A stretch of DNA of 64,000 nt from Variovorax paradoxus (GTDB lineage Bacteria > Pseudomonadota > Gammaproteobacteria > Burkholderiales > Burkholderiaceae_C): the NCBI RefSeq assembly GCF_029919115.1, contig NZ_CP123990.1, forward strand, positions 5,296,501-5,360,500. The letters run 5' to 3'. A program made the position numbers and the translations under genes. Shown here in pieces: positions 54,496-63,023 of this stretch (position 1 is the first letter of the stretch; each line of letters starts with the position of its first letter). Under the pieces are notes generated by a model. The model did not search any database. It had not been told where the DNA came from and saw nothing but the letters and a program-made list of their open reading frames with translations.

Positions 54496-57357
54496 TTACT
54501 TGCGCAGCAGCGCCTTCAACGCGTTCTGCAGGCGGCGTGCGCTCGCACTGTCATGTGCAGCGGCCAGTACCTTGCCGGCGTCCTGGCCCCAGGTCTGGGC
54601 CGGCGGCGGATCGCCGCGCTTCGTCAACAGCTTGAGTTGCAGTGCGCGGCGCGCGTCGAGCTGCTCGGCGGGCGTTGGCACTTCAGCGGCCATTTCGAGG
54701 CGCAGCAGCGCTTCGGCGGCTTCATCGGGTGCAGCCTTGGGCGCAGAGCCGATGGCTTGGGACCAGCCGGTGCGCACTGCGGGCGTTACTGCGCGTCCCA
54801 GCTCCTGAACGCTGGGCAGCTTCGATGCATCGCGCTGCTCCCATGCGCCGAGCACTTGCGTGAGCGCTTCGCCGTGGGCCTGGGCCGCGAGCTTGCGCAG
54901 TGCCATGTCCGCGCGCTCGAGGGCTTCGCGCTGCGCGCGGAAGGCGGCGTCGCCGAGCCGCGGACCGCGGTCTTCGAAGCGCGGTGGGCGGTCGCCGAAG
55001 CGTCCGGCCGGTGCTCCGCGGTCACTGCGGTCACCACGGCCGTCAGCACCACGAGGCGCTCCCCGGTCACCGGGGCGACCAGGGCCGCCCGGGCCGGGAC
55101 GGGCACCATCGCGCCGGTCGCCGAACCTGCCACCCGCGCGGGCTGCCGGGGCGGCTTCGGCCTTCTTGTTGCCGGGGCGGTCGTCACCGCGCACGGCAAC
55201 CACCGGCTTGGGAGCCGGCTTTGGCGGTGCGGGCGGTGCCTTGGCTTCTTCGGCCGAAGCAGGCTCGCTGCCTACGTGTGCCGCGCTGTCGGCTCGCGCC
55301 GACGCATCGGCACCATCGGCAGGGGCCACCAGATCGGCGCTGGCAGCAGGCGGCGGCTCGGCGCGCGTGCCTGGCAGGGCTTCGGCATCGCTTGAGCCCG
55401 GGGCCTGTTCAGCGCTTTCACCGAATTCGGCCGCAGCCTGGCCGGGCGCGACCACCTCGGTGGCGCCGACCGAAGGTCCGTCGCTGGAGGCTGCGGGTGC
55501 GGGCGGGGGCGCCTCGCCGCGCAGCGCAGCTTCGAGCCGGGCGATGGCAGCGCGAATCTTCTGCACGTCGCCGCCGGCATTGGCGGCGTCGAGCGCCTTG
55601 GACGCCTCGAGCACGTGGCGATCGTGTTCGCTCATTGCGGTCGCAGACTTTTCGCGCTCGGCGGTCTTGCGATTGAAGGCCTCGTCGATGGGTGCACGGA
55701 ACGCGTCCCACAGTTTTTGTTCATGTCGGCGGTCGAGCGGCACGCTCTGTGCCTCGGCCTGCCAGCGCTGCTGCAGTGCCTTGACGGCATCGATGCGCAG
55801 CATGGGCTGGGCACCGAGCTCGGCGGCCTCGGCGATCATGGCCTGGCGCCGCTCGATGCTGGCCTTTTGCGCAGTTTCGAACGGGGCGCGCGCGGCGCCG
55901 AATGCTTCGTTCCACTGCCGCTGCAGTTCGGCGAACACTTTCTCGCCCACATGGCCGGCATCGCGCCAGCGGTCTGCAAACTGGTGCAGCGCGCGGTTGT
56001 GCGCCTTCAGGTCCGACGGGGTGGCGTGCTCGGCCGCCCAGGCCTTGACCTCTTCGATGAGTGCCACACGATGCGCGCGGTGCTCGGCCGCATCGGCGCG
56101 AACCTTTTCGAGCCAGGCTTCCACCACTTTGTGGGCTTCGTTGCAGGCCTCGTCGAAGCGCTTCCACAGCGCGTGATTCGGCACGCCGCCCTGGTCGGCC
56201 TGCTTCCACTGGTCGCGCAGCGAACGCAGCGTTTCCTGCATCTTGCGGCCGCCGAGGGCTTGGCCTTCAGGGCGCTTGAGCAGGCCTTCGGCCTTGGCCA
56301 CAAGGTCTTCGCGCACCTTGTCGGCGCTCCAGCGCTGCCAGCCTTCTAGTTCGCCGGCCGCCACCAGCGCCGCATGCACGCGCGCTTCGAGCGGGGCATC
56401 GACGAGCTTTCCGTGTTCCTTCAGCACCGCGCGCAATGCCGCGGCCGCACCGGCGCTGGCCTTGCCGTGGCCTTCGGCGGTTTCCTGCTCGAGCTTGGCA
56501 AGGGCCGCTTGCACAGCGTCTTGCGCGGCTGCGCGCACGGCCGGATCCACCTTGGGTGCGGCCGGCTTGGGGGGCGCGGCCTTGGGCGCCACCACTTCGC
56601 CGCGCGCGGCGCGCAGCTCGTCTGCCCACACGGGCACTGGCGGCAGGGGTGCCGCAGGGTCGGCAGCGGCCGCCTGCGCCTGGGCCAACGCGGCATGGAA
56701 CGCATCGGAGACGACCAGCAATTGGGCTTTCGACGATTCGAGCTGCGGGGCAAACCTGGCGTCCAGGCTGGTCCAGTTGGCATCGGCCGTGATGTCGGCG
56801 GCCTGTTGCTGCCAATGGGTCACGTCGGCACGCAGCGATTCCTCGGCGGCCTGGGCGTCCTGCCAGCCCTTGGTAGAGAGCACTTCGAAGCGCTGCGCGA
56901 GCAGCACGGCGGCTTCGCGGTGCACCTGGGCACGGTGCTGCAGGTCTTCGATGCCCTTCACGCGCTCGGCGAGTTGCACCTTGAAACCGGCCAGCGGCTC
57001 GCGCGAGAGCGGCGCGCCGGCCTTGGCGGCATCGCGCTGCCAGGCGAGCGCGTCGGCAATGTTGAGCTTGGACTGGCCCAGCAGCGCCTCGGCCTTTTGC
57101 GCCCATTCGGCAGCAATGGCTTCCTGGCCCTTGGCGCGCTTGAGTTCGTCGAGCTTTTCGCGCAAGAGGCGCGCCGCACCCTTGTCGCGGCCGCTCAGCT
57201 CCTTGAAGACTTCCTGCATCTGCTCGGGCGCGGGGTTGCCCGCGAGCCAGTCGCGGATGCGCGCGGCGCGCTCGCCCGAAGTTGGCGCGGTGAAGGCGCC
57301 GCCGGTGAGCGTGTCGAGGGCCTGGAGGTCGTGTGGCTTGGAAGAAGTAGAGGTCAC
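54496..57357 (-). CDS. large DUF349 repeat protein (about 953 aa)
   Basis: A very long, helical, Ala/Glu/Lys-rich protein. The central part (about 330-640) has DUF349-type units with conserved Trp-Lys-x-A patterns such as LRDQWKQADQGGVPNHALWKRF, shown in part. Residues of about 670-870 form a low-complexity Pro/Ala/Gly/Arg-rich region with repeated RGD/RFGDR motifs. A conserved helical tail follows. I start at GTG 57357 (MTSTSSKPHDLQ); the frame is open to 57474, with an ATG (MSMCAGL) giving a longer version. DUF349 proteins are cytoplasmic with no settled function; some enteric members are linked to replication control. Confidence 0.8.
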   Translation of the reverse strand: MTSTSSKPHDLQALDTLTGGAFTAPTSGERAARIRDWLAGNPAPEQMQEVFKELSGRDKGAARLLREKLDELKRAKGQEAIAAEWAQKAEALLGQSKLNIADALAWQRDAAKAGAPLSREPLAGFKVQLAERVKGIEDLQHRAQVHREAAVLLAQRFEVLSTKGWQDAQAAEESLRADVTHWQQQAADITADANWTSLDARFAPQLESSKAQLLVVSDAFHAALAQAQAAAADPAAPLPPVPVWADELRAARGEVVAPKAAPPKPAAPKVDPAVRAAAQDAVQAALAKLEQETAEGHGKASAGAAAALRAVLKEHGKLVDAPLEARVHAALVAAGELEGWQRWSADKVREDLVAKAEGLLKRPEGQALGGRKMQETLRSLRDQWKQADQGGVPNHALWKRFDEACNEAHKVVEAWLEKVRADAAEHRAHRVALIEEVKAWAAEHATPSDLKAHNRALHQFADRWRDAGHVGEKVFAELQRQWNEAFGAARAPFETAQKASIERRQAMIAEAAELGAQPMLRIDAVKALQQRWQAEAQSVPLDRRHEQKLWDAFRAPIDEAFNRKTAEREKSATAMSEHDRHVLEASKALDAANAGGDVQKIRAAIARLEAALRGEAPPPAPAASSDGPSVGATEVVAPGQAAAEFGESAEQAPGSSDAEALPGTRAEPPPAASADLVAPADGADASARADSAAHVGSEPASAEEAKAPPAPPKPAPKPVVAVRGDDRPGNKKAEAAPAARAGGRFGDRRDGARPGPGGPGRPGDRGAPRGADGRGDRSDRGAPAGRFGDRPPRFEDRGPRLGDAAFRAQREALERADMALRKLAAQAHGEALTQVLGAWEQRDASKLPSVQELGRAVTPAVRTGWSQAIGSAPKAAPDEAAEALLRLEMAAEVPTPAEQLDARRALQLKLLTKRGDPPPAQTWGQDAGKVLAAAHDSASARRLQNALKALLRK

Positions 57358-57548
57358 TTGCGCGAAATCGTTGTCTGAAGAGAGAAAGCGAAGGCGCCGG
57401 CAAAGGCCGGCGCACATCGACATTTTCACCCAGTTGTGGCGGGCGGTTGAATTCCATGCCGGGACAGCAGCCAAATAGCTGCCGGCAGGCCCGGGCGGCG
57501 GCCTACATATATAGCGGGCCGGCGCAAAAAACCAAGTGCTCTTTTGCC

Positions 57549-60500
57549 CTACTTCATGGCCAGGTCGAGTTCGGCGCCCGGTTTCCAGTCGGCACCGCTT
57601 GCCTTGGTTTTCACGGCGCCAAGGAACAAGCGCTCGCTCGGAAGCTTTTGCGCCAAGAGGTAGTCGCGCACCACGGCGCCGCGCTCCACGGCCAGTTGCC
57701 GCATCGACTCTTCATCGACCGGGATGCTGGTGATCAGCAGGTTTTCCATTTCCTTCACCGGCAGGTCCTTGGCAAGCCCGACCATGTTGCGCGGCTTGGT
57801 GATGTCGGATCGCTTGTAGACGGCCGTCAGCAGTTCGGGATATTCGGCATCCGTGACCGGCGGAACATCGGTTGCCGCCTGGCCGCCGCGGACCGCCGCG
57901 CGCCGCTTTTCGGCCTGGGCCAGTTGGCGCAGGCGTTGGCGCTGGTAGGCCTCGCGCTCGCGCTCGAGGCTGGCAGTGCCCACCACGGTCATCTGCAGGG
58001 CCGGACGCTCCACCAGGGCCTTGACGACCTTGTCCAGGCTTTCCTTGGCGCTGGCGCCGAGCACCGAACTGCCGGGTTCGAAGGTGATGGTGCTCGACTC
58101 GCCGCTGCCCCCGCCGAGTCCACCTGTGAGCAGGCTGAACGGCGACGTTGCCGCCTTGACGATGAGATTGACGATGGCCTTGAAGATCAGCGGGCCGATG
58201 CTGAACTGCGGATCGTTGAGCGAACCGCGCAGCGGCAAGTCGACGTCGATCACGCCATTGCGGTCGGCAAGAAGGGCCACTGCAAGCCGGACCGGCAGGC
58301 TGTTGGGAGCGCCCTGCACTTCGTCGCCGAACTGCAGTTGGTTGAGCACCAGCTTGTTGGTAGCCGTGAGCTGGCCGTCGGCCGCAACCTTGTAGTTGAC
58401 GTCCATGCTCATCTTGCCGCGCTCGATGCCGTGGCCCGAATAGCGCACGGAATATGGCGACAGCGGCGCCAGGTCGAGATCGCGCATCTTGGCCGTGATG
58501 TCGAGCTCGAGCGGCTTGGCCAGTGGATTGAGCTTGCCGGTAATTTCAAGCGCCGCCGTCTGCTGTGCCTTGCCACGCAGTTCCAGGTCGGCCAGCGCCG
58601 GGCGGCCGCCCTCGCCCTTGGGCGGGCTCGACGAGAAGGAGCTGAGCTTGCCGGTCAGTTCGCTCAGGTCGGCAGAGTAGTTGGGTTTGACGAACAGGTC
58701 GGTGAAGTCGATGCGCCCGTTGACCAGGCTCATCGGGCCGAAATTGATGACCGGCTTGGGCCCCGTGTCAGCCTCGGCCTGCACCGTTGCAACAGCGGCC
58801 GAAGCCGGCCTGGCCGGCTCGGGGCTGCCGCCGACGATGGCCTCGGCCGACGCCGGTGCGCCGCCGGACTGCGGCAGGGGCGCCGTGGTGGTGCTGGTTC
58901 CGCCCAGGCTCCTGCGGGTCTTTGCCTCGGCACTGGTTGCCGCCGCGGCATTGCCTTCCGCTTCGCCCTTCTTGGTCAGGTTCAGCAGGTTCAGCCGCCC
59001 GGTAGGGTCGACGATCACACGGGCAAAAAAGTCGGTCAGGGTGGTTTCGCGCACGTCCACCGCCGGCGGCGCGTTGGGCGCCATGCTCACCTGCAGGCCA
59101 CGCAGGCTCAAGGTCTTCCAGCTCAGCAGTTGGTTCGTATTGCGGTCGAAGCCGGGCGACTGGGTGAGCGAGACGCTGTTGGCGCGGAAGTCGTCGAGTG
59201 CCGTGTCCCCCGCAAGCTTCAGGGTCATGCCCGCCGGTGCGCTTGCATATTTCACGGTGCCGCGATAGCTCGCGAACGCGCGGCGGATGTCCACGTTGAG
59301 GGCATCGCCGTAGTAGGCCTTGAACGCGTGGGCGGGAAAAGACGCCACTTCGAGCCGGCCCTCGGCCGAAAGCGGCTTGAGCACCACGTGGCCCTTGTAG
59401 TCGAAGCGGCCCGGCTCGGCCCGCCGCGAGCCGATGCGTCCTGAAATCTGCAGGGGCGACACCGTGCCGGTCTCGGGCGCGACCTTTTGCGCGTTCAGGT
59501 TGAGTGCGGTGATCTCGACCGCCACCGGCGTGGCACTGGCCTTGTCCGCATAGGAGAGCGTGCCGTTGCCGACCGCGAGCGTACCGATGGTCAATGCCCA
59601 CGGCTTGGTGTTGGCGGCGGACGATGCCGCCGCGGTCCCGGCGTCCGCGGGCTTTGGCGCGGCCACCTTGGCCTCCGCCGCCCCGCCGGCGGTGGGCGTC
59701 TTGAGCCAACGCTCGAACATCCAGCGCTTTTCGCTGTCGCGTTCTATATGTACCTTCGGATTGGTGGCGGTGAACGAGGCCACGTTCAGCGTGTGCTTCG
59801 TCATGTCGACCTCGGCGTCGACCAGTTCGAAGCGGCCGACGCTCGCCAGGGCGGTCTTCGCCTGGGTGAGCGCCAGGCCGTCGGCGGCCAGGCGCCGGGC
59901 CTTGAACTTGAGGTCGGGCTGCGCCCAGGCGATGTCGATCTGTCCGCTGAGCTTGCCGTCGAGCGTGGGCTCCAGGCTTTGCGCCAGATAAGGAGCCGCC
60001 AGCGACAGCGGCAGCGCCTCGACTTCGGTCTGTACGTCGGCCGCCTTGTCGGTGGCGTTGCCCTTGAACTTGAGCGTTGCGCCGGCTACGGCGGTGCTGC
60101 CGTTGAACTGGGCCGGCTTTTCCATGGGCCAGGTCACACCGGTCACATCGAGGCCGAGGGCGCTCAGGTCGACCACCGCTGCAGGCTTGACGGTTTCGTC
60201 GCGCCATCCGATGCGCCCGCCGCTGAGCGCGAGCTTGTCGACCTGGACCTTGAGCTTCGGTTTTTCAGGCGCCTTGCCGGCCGGAGCACTTGCCGCAGCA
60301 GCGGGAGCGGGAGCGGCCGCCACTTTTTCGGCAGCCCCGGTGGCCGGATCGGTGGCCAGCAGGTTGAGCTGGCCCTTCGCATCGCGGGCGACCGCAAGCT
60401 GCGGACTGGAGAGCGCAACTTCGCTCAGGTGGAATACAGATTCGAGCGGCCGCACGTCGGCCAGCGCCAGCTTGAGCGACTCGAACGCCAGCAAGTCGCG

Positions 60501-61364
60501 GCCCCGTGCATCCCCCAGCTTGGCGCCGCGGGCTTCGATGGTGCCGGTGATCTTCAGGCCGGGCGCGGGAGCCTGGGCAAAGTCGATCTTCAGGTCCGCA
60601 TCCAGGCTGCCGGCCTGCAGCTTCACCGGCAAGCCGCCGGGTATGTAGCCCAGGTACGGCACCAGGTCGAGCCCCTTGAACTGCACATGGGCGTCGGTCT
60701 TGCGGCTTTCGGCGAACGGCGTCGTGAGCGCTGCCGAGTCGAATTTGCTGCCGTTGAGGGTGAAGGCAAGCTTGGGCTCGGTGTTGATGTCACGCTTGGA
60801 AGCCAGATTGCTCAGGAACGGCACGTTCAGCACGAAGTCGCGCAGCTCGTGCTTGCGCTTGACGGTCTGGTCGTCGAAGTCGACCGCGCCGTCCTTGATG
60901 GATATGTTGTAGATCGCAAAGCGCGCCGGCTCGGCCTTGGGGTCGGGCGGCGAGCCGGCCGCGAGCTTGGCCACGATGTCGTCGATGTCGTATTTGCCGT
61001 CGGCAAGATGGGTGAGGAGGATGGCAGGCGACTCGACCGACACCGCATCGATCACAGGCGCCAGGCGCAAGAGCGACTGCAGCTCGGCATCGGCATAGAT
61101 TCGCTTGATGGCCACCTGGGGCCGGCTGCCGTCGGCCGTGGCAATGCTCAGGTCGTTCAGCGCGAGTTCGAGGGTCCAGGGCTTGAAGTCGATCTTGCCT
61201 ACGGTGACCTGCCGGCCGAGCTTCTCGCTTGCGATCTTCTGGATCTGGCTCTTGGCGATGGGCGGAACAGCGAGCCACGCAATGGCCCACAAGGCCAGAA
61301 GAATCAACAAGGCGACGATCCCACGCCGCATCCATTTGTTTTGTTTGAGCGAAGCTACATCCAT
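57549..61364 (-). CDS. DUF748/AsmA-like giant envelope protein with OmpA-like tail
   Basis: A 1271-residue protein: one N-terminal TM helix (about 14-34), then a long repeated beta-rich region of AsmA/DUF748 type (blocks such as GKIDFKPWTLELALNDLSI and repeated LxLxDLxxx units), interrupted by Ala/Pro-rich linkers. The C-terminal 250 residues contain ITFEPGSSVLGASAKESLDK, an OmpA-like start, though the peptidoglycan-binding residues are not obvious. AsmA-like proteins are lipid-transport or outer-membrane-homeostasis factors. I start at the ATG at 61364 (MDVASLKQ). Monocistronic. Confidence 0.83.
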   Translation of the reverse strand: MDVASLKQNKWMRRGIVALLILLALWAIAWLAVPPIAKSQIQKIASEKLGRQVTVGKIDFKPWTLELALNDLSIATADGSRPQVAIKRIYADAELQSLLRLAPVIDAVSVESPAILLTHLADGKYDIDDIVAKLAAGSPPDPKAEPARFAIYNISIKDGAVDFDDQTVKRKHELRDFVLNVPFLSNLASKRDINTEPKLAFTLNGSKFDSAALTTPFAESRKTDAHVQFKGLDLVPYLGYIPGGLPVKLQAGSLDADLKIDFAQAPAPGLKITGTIEARGAKLGDARGRDLLAFESLKLALADVRPLESVFHLSEVALSSPQLAVARDAKGQLNLLATDPATGAAEKVAAAPAPAAAASAPAGKAPEKPKLKVQVDKLALSGGRIGWRDETVKPAAVVDLSALGLDVTGVTWPMEKPAQFNGSTAVAGATLKFKGNATDKAADVQTEVEALPLSLAAPYLAQSLEPTLDGKLSGQIDIAWAQPDLKFKARRLAADGLALTQAKTALASVGRFELVDAEVDMTKHTLNVASFTATNPKVHIERDSEKRWMFERWLKTPTAGGAAEAKVAAPKPADAGTAAASSAANTKPWALTIGTLAVGNGTLSYADKASATPVAVEITALNLNAQKVAPETGTVSPLQISGRIGSRRAEPGRFDYKGHVVLKPLSAEGRLEVASFPAHAFKAYYGDALNVDIRRAFASYRGTVKYASAPAGMTLKLAGDTALDDFRANSVSLTQSPGFDRNTNQLLSWKTLSLRGLQVSMAPNAPPAVDVRETTLTDFFARVIVDPTGRLNLLNLTKKGEAEGNAAAATSAEAKTRRSLGGTSTTTAPLPQSGGAPASAEAIVGGSPEPARPASAAVATVQAEADTGPKPVINFGPMSLVNGRIDFTDLFVKPNYSADLSELTGKLSSFSSSPPKGEGGRPALADLELRGKAQQTAALEITGKLNPLAKPLELDITAKMRDLDLAPLSPYSVRYSGHGIERGKMSMDVNYKVAADGQLTATNKLVLNQLQFGDEVQGAPNSLPVRLAVALLADRNGVIDVDLPLRGSLNDPQFSIGPLIFKAIVNLIVKAATSPFSLLTGGLGGGSGESSTITFEPGSSVLGASAKESLDKVVKALVERPALQMTVVGTASLEREREAYQRQRLRQLAQAEKRRAAVRGGQAATDVPPVTDAEYPELLTAVYKRSDITKPRNMVGLAKDLPVKEMENLLITSIPVDEESMRQLAVERGAVVRDYLLAQKLPSERLFLGAVKTKASGADWKPGAELDLAMK

Positions 61365-61956
61365 CGCGGGAGTGTGCCGCAAAGAGAAGCAAAGCCAGAA
61401 ACAAGAAAGCCCGGCAATTCGACGAAAGTCTCATTACCGGGCTTGATGGCGGGCATAAGACCCATGCCATCGTTTCGCGCGACCGGAAGTCAATGGTTCC
61501 TGCCGTGCTGGCAGCAAGAGATTGCCGCCGTGGATCCTCCATCGTTCGAGCCCTTGACTTGCACCTCGGGCTGCCGGATTTCGGAAAACCGCCTGAGAAC
61601 TCAGGCCTGTTCAGATTAGACGCCGCTCGCCTGCAATGCAATGCCTGCTCCCAAGGGATTTCCCTTGTGCTTCGAATCAAAAAGTTGGATTTGTTTAAAT
61701 ATGTAATCACATAAGGAAATAGATCCTTATGCTTGACCGAGTATTTAGCCACGCTAGAATCCGCCTGCCCCTGGCCTGCCCCAGACCCAGCAGGGGCCCC
61801 TGAACCCGCTGCCGAATCCCCACGGCTTGATCAGGTCGCCGCGCCCTCACCCCTACACCTCCATGCGCGGAGCCTGATTCGTACCAATCAAGCGCCGCCG
61901 CCTTATCCGTCGCCCTCCGGGCGCTGCGATCAGGTGCCGCATAGAAAGGAAGAGCG
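61365..61956. other. 592-base non-coding region upstream of the lytic transglycosylase
   Basis: The longest gap in the window. Near its left end, an eight-base-pair inverted repeat (AAGCCCGG at 61407, CCGGGCTT at 61437, loop 22) may be a weak terminator or stem. Positions 61665-61740 are strikingly A/T-rich, with a TAAGGA/TCCTTA inverted repeat around 61712-61729. A good sigma-70 promoter follows at 61733-61760, and then a leader of about 190 bases with no open frame worth calling. No known RNA family is recognised. Confidence 0.5.
61733..61760 (+). promoter_or_regulatory. probable sigma-70 promoter for the lytic transglycosylase gene
   Basis: TTGACC, 16 bases, TAGAAT: five of six -35 bases and five of six -10 bases match consensus, at the edge of an A/T-rich block. 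Transcription would start near 61767, leaving a 5' leader of about 190 bases before the ATG at 61957. Confidence 0.7.
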
Positions 61957-62814
61957 ATGAACAAGGCGTTTGATGCCACAGCCCGCGGGCTAAGGACCTT
62001 TGCGTCCGATGTGGCAGACGGCTTTTTTGAAATCACCCACAACGGGTTTGCACTGGTTGGCCTGGCCATTGTGTTTGCGGCTCTCGCCCTGGTGGCGCGG
62101 CCCGATCTCCGCCAGACCGGCGAGGAGCAGCTCATGGGCTGGCTCCAGTCGCGCAAGCCCGCGCCCGAGCCCACCGACCTGGAGCCGACCGCGATTGTGC
62201 GCACCACGGCCGCAAGCCCCGGCGACCTGCCCAAGCAGCAGGCCGCCGTGGCTTACTGGCTGAGCAAGAAGTACCGCGTTGCGGCCGAACCGCTGAGCGT
62301 GCTGGTTGCAGAGGCGTACAACCTGGGCAAGCGCACCAAGCTCGACCCGACGCTGATCCTCGCCATCATGGCCGTGGAATCGAGCTTCAACCCGTTCGCC
62401 CAGAGCCATGTGGGCGCGCAGGGCCTGATGCAGGTCATGACCCGCGTTCACGGCGACAAATACGAAAGCGCCGGCGGCACGCTCACCGCTTTCGACCCCG
62501 TGACCAACATGCGCGTCGGCGTGAAGGTGCTGCAGGAATGCATCGCCCGCGCCGGCTCGCTCGAAGGCGGCCTGCGCTACTACGTGGGTGCAGCCAATCT
62601 CGATGACGACGGTGGCTATGCCGGCAAGGTCCTGGCCGAGCACGAGCGGCTGCTGCAGGTGGCCAACGGCCGCAATCCGCCGACGATGGCAGCGCCCTCG
62701 GCGCCCATCGTCCGGGCCCAGCCGATTCCCACGGCCGTGCCTCCCAAGCGGGAGCAAACCGCCGAGCCGGCAGCCGACCCTCAAAAAGTCGCACTGCTTT
62801 CCGAGGTTTCCTGA
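61957..62814 (+). CDS. lytic transglycosylase (SLT domain, membrane-anchored)
   Basis: Cleaves peptidoglycan glycan strands, leaving 1,6-anhydro ends (285 aa). A TM anchor (about 29-47) precedes a periplasmic SLT domain with catalytic Glu141 in MAVESSFNPFAQS, then VGAQGLMQVM, a family G-L-M-Q motif, and GLRYYVGAA. The Pro/Ala-rich C-terminus looks disordered. AAGGA lies six bases before the ATG. A GC-rich hairpin and the glyA riboswitch follow. Confidence 0.92.
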   Translation: MNKAFDATARGLRTFASDVADGFFEITHNGFALVGLAIVFAALALVARPDLRQTGEEQLMGWLQSRKPAPEPTDLEPTAIVRTTAASPGDLPKQQAAVAYWLSKKYRVAAEPLSVLVAEAYNLGKRTKLDPTLILAIMAVESSFNPFAQSHVGAQGLMQVMTRVHGDKYESAGGTLTAFDPVTNMRVGVKVLQECIARAGSLEGGLRYYVGAANLDDDGGYAGKVLAEHERLLQVANGRNPPTMAAPSAPIVRAQPIPTAVPPKREQTAEPAADPQKVALLSEVS

Positions 62815-62821
62815 GCCCCTT

Positions 62822-62844
62822 CCCCATGGCCGAGACCATGGGGT
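62822..62844 (+). terminator. hairpin after the lytic transglycosylase, without a U-tract
   Basis: CCCCATGG-CCGAGA-CCATGGGG gives an eight-base-pair stem starting eight bases after the stop codon. No run of T follows, so it is at best a weak or Rho-assisted terminator. It sits just upstream of the ZTP riboswitch, so part of it may instead insulate glyA. Confidence 0.45.
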
Positions 62845-62854
62845 GAGCTACACT

Positions 62855-62977
62855 CCGTTCCGTACGCGACTGGCGATAGGCGCAGCACCTCCAAAGGTGC
62901 CACGCGCTGACGTGGAATACCACTGGGAAGCGTGCCGCCTGGCATCCATACAGGCGTTCAGCCGTTCGCCTGGGCAG
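62855..62977 (+). ncRNA. ZTP (ZMP) riboswitch, pfl motif, controlling glyA
   Basis: The sequence ACGCGACTGGCG near 62864 and the tail GCCGTTCGCCTGGGCA ending at 62976 are the two most conserved blocks of the pfl/ZTP aptamer, joined by a stem with GTGGAATACCACTGGGAAGC. ZTP riboswitches sense the purine intermediate ZMP/ZTP, a sign of 10-formyl-tetrahydrofolate shortage, and normally sit before glyA, folD or pur genes. A following stem CCTTGTT/AACAAGG at 62978-63002 may be the expression platform. Confidence 0.88.
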
Positions 62978-63023
62978 CCCTTGTTTGGTTGAAGAACAAG
63001 GACCTCGTCTTCAAAGGACTGCC

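Noticed and set aside
59487..61619. A 710-codon plus-strand frame opposite the DUF748 gene
   Set aside because: Long antisense frames are common opposite large G/C-rich genes; the sense frame has a TM start, repeats and an OmpA-like tail, while this one is low complexity.
62845..62860. TACACT at 62849 considered as the glyA promoter -10
   Set aside because: No acceptable -35 lies about 17 bases upstream, where the GC-rich hairpin sits; the evidence is too weak to list as a promoter.
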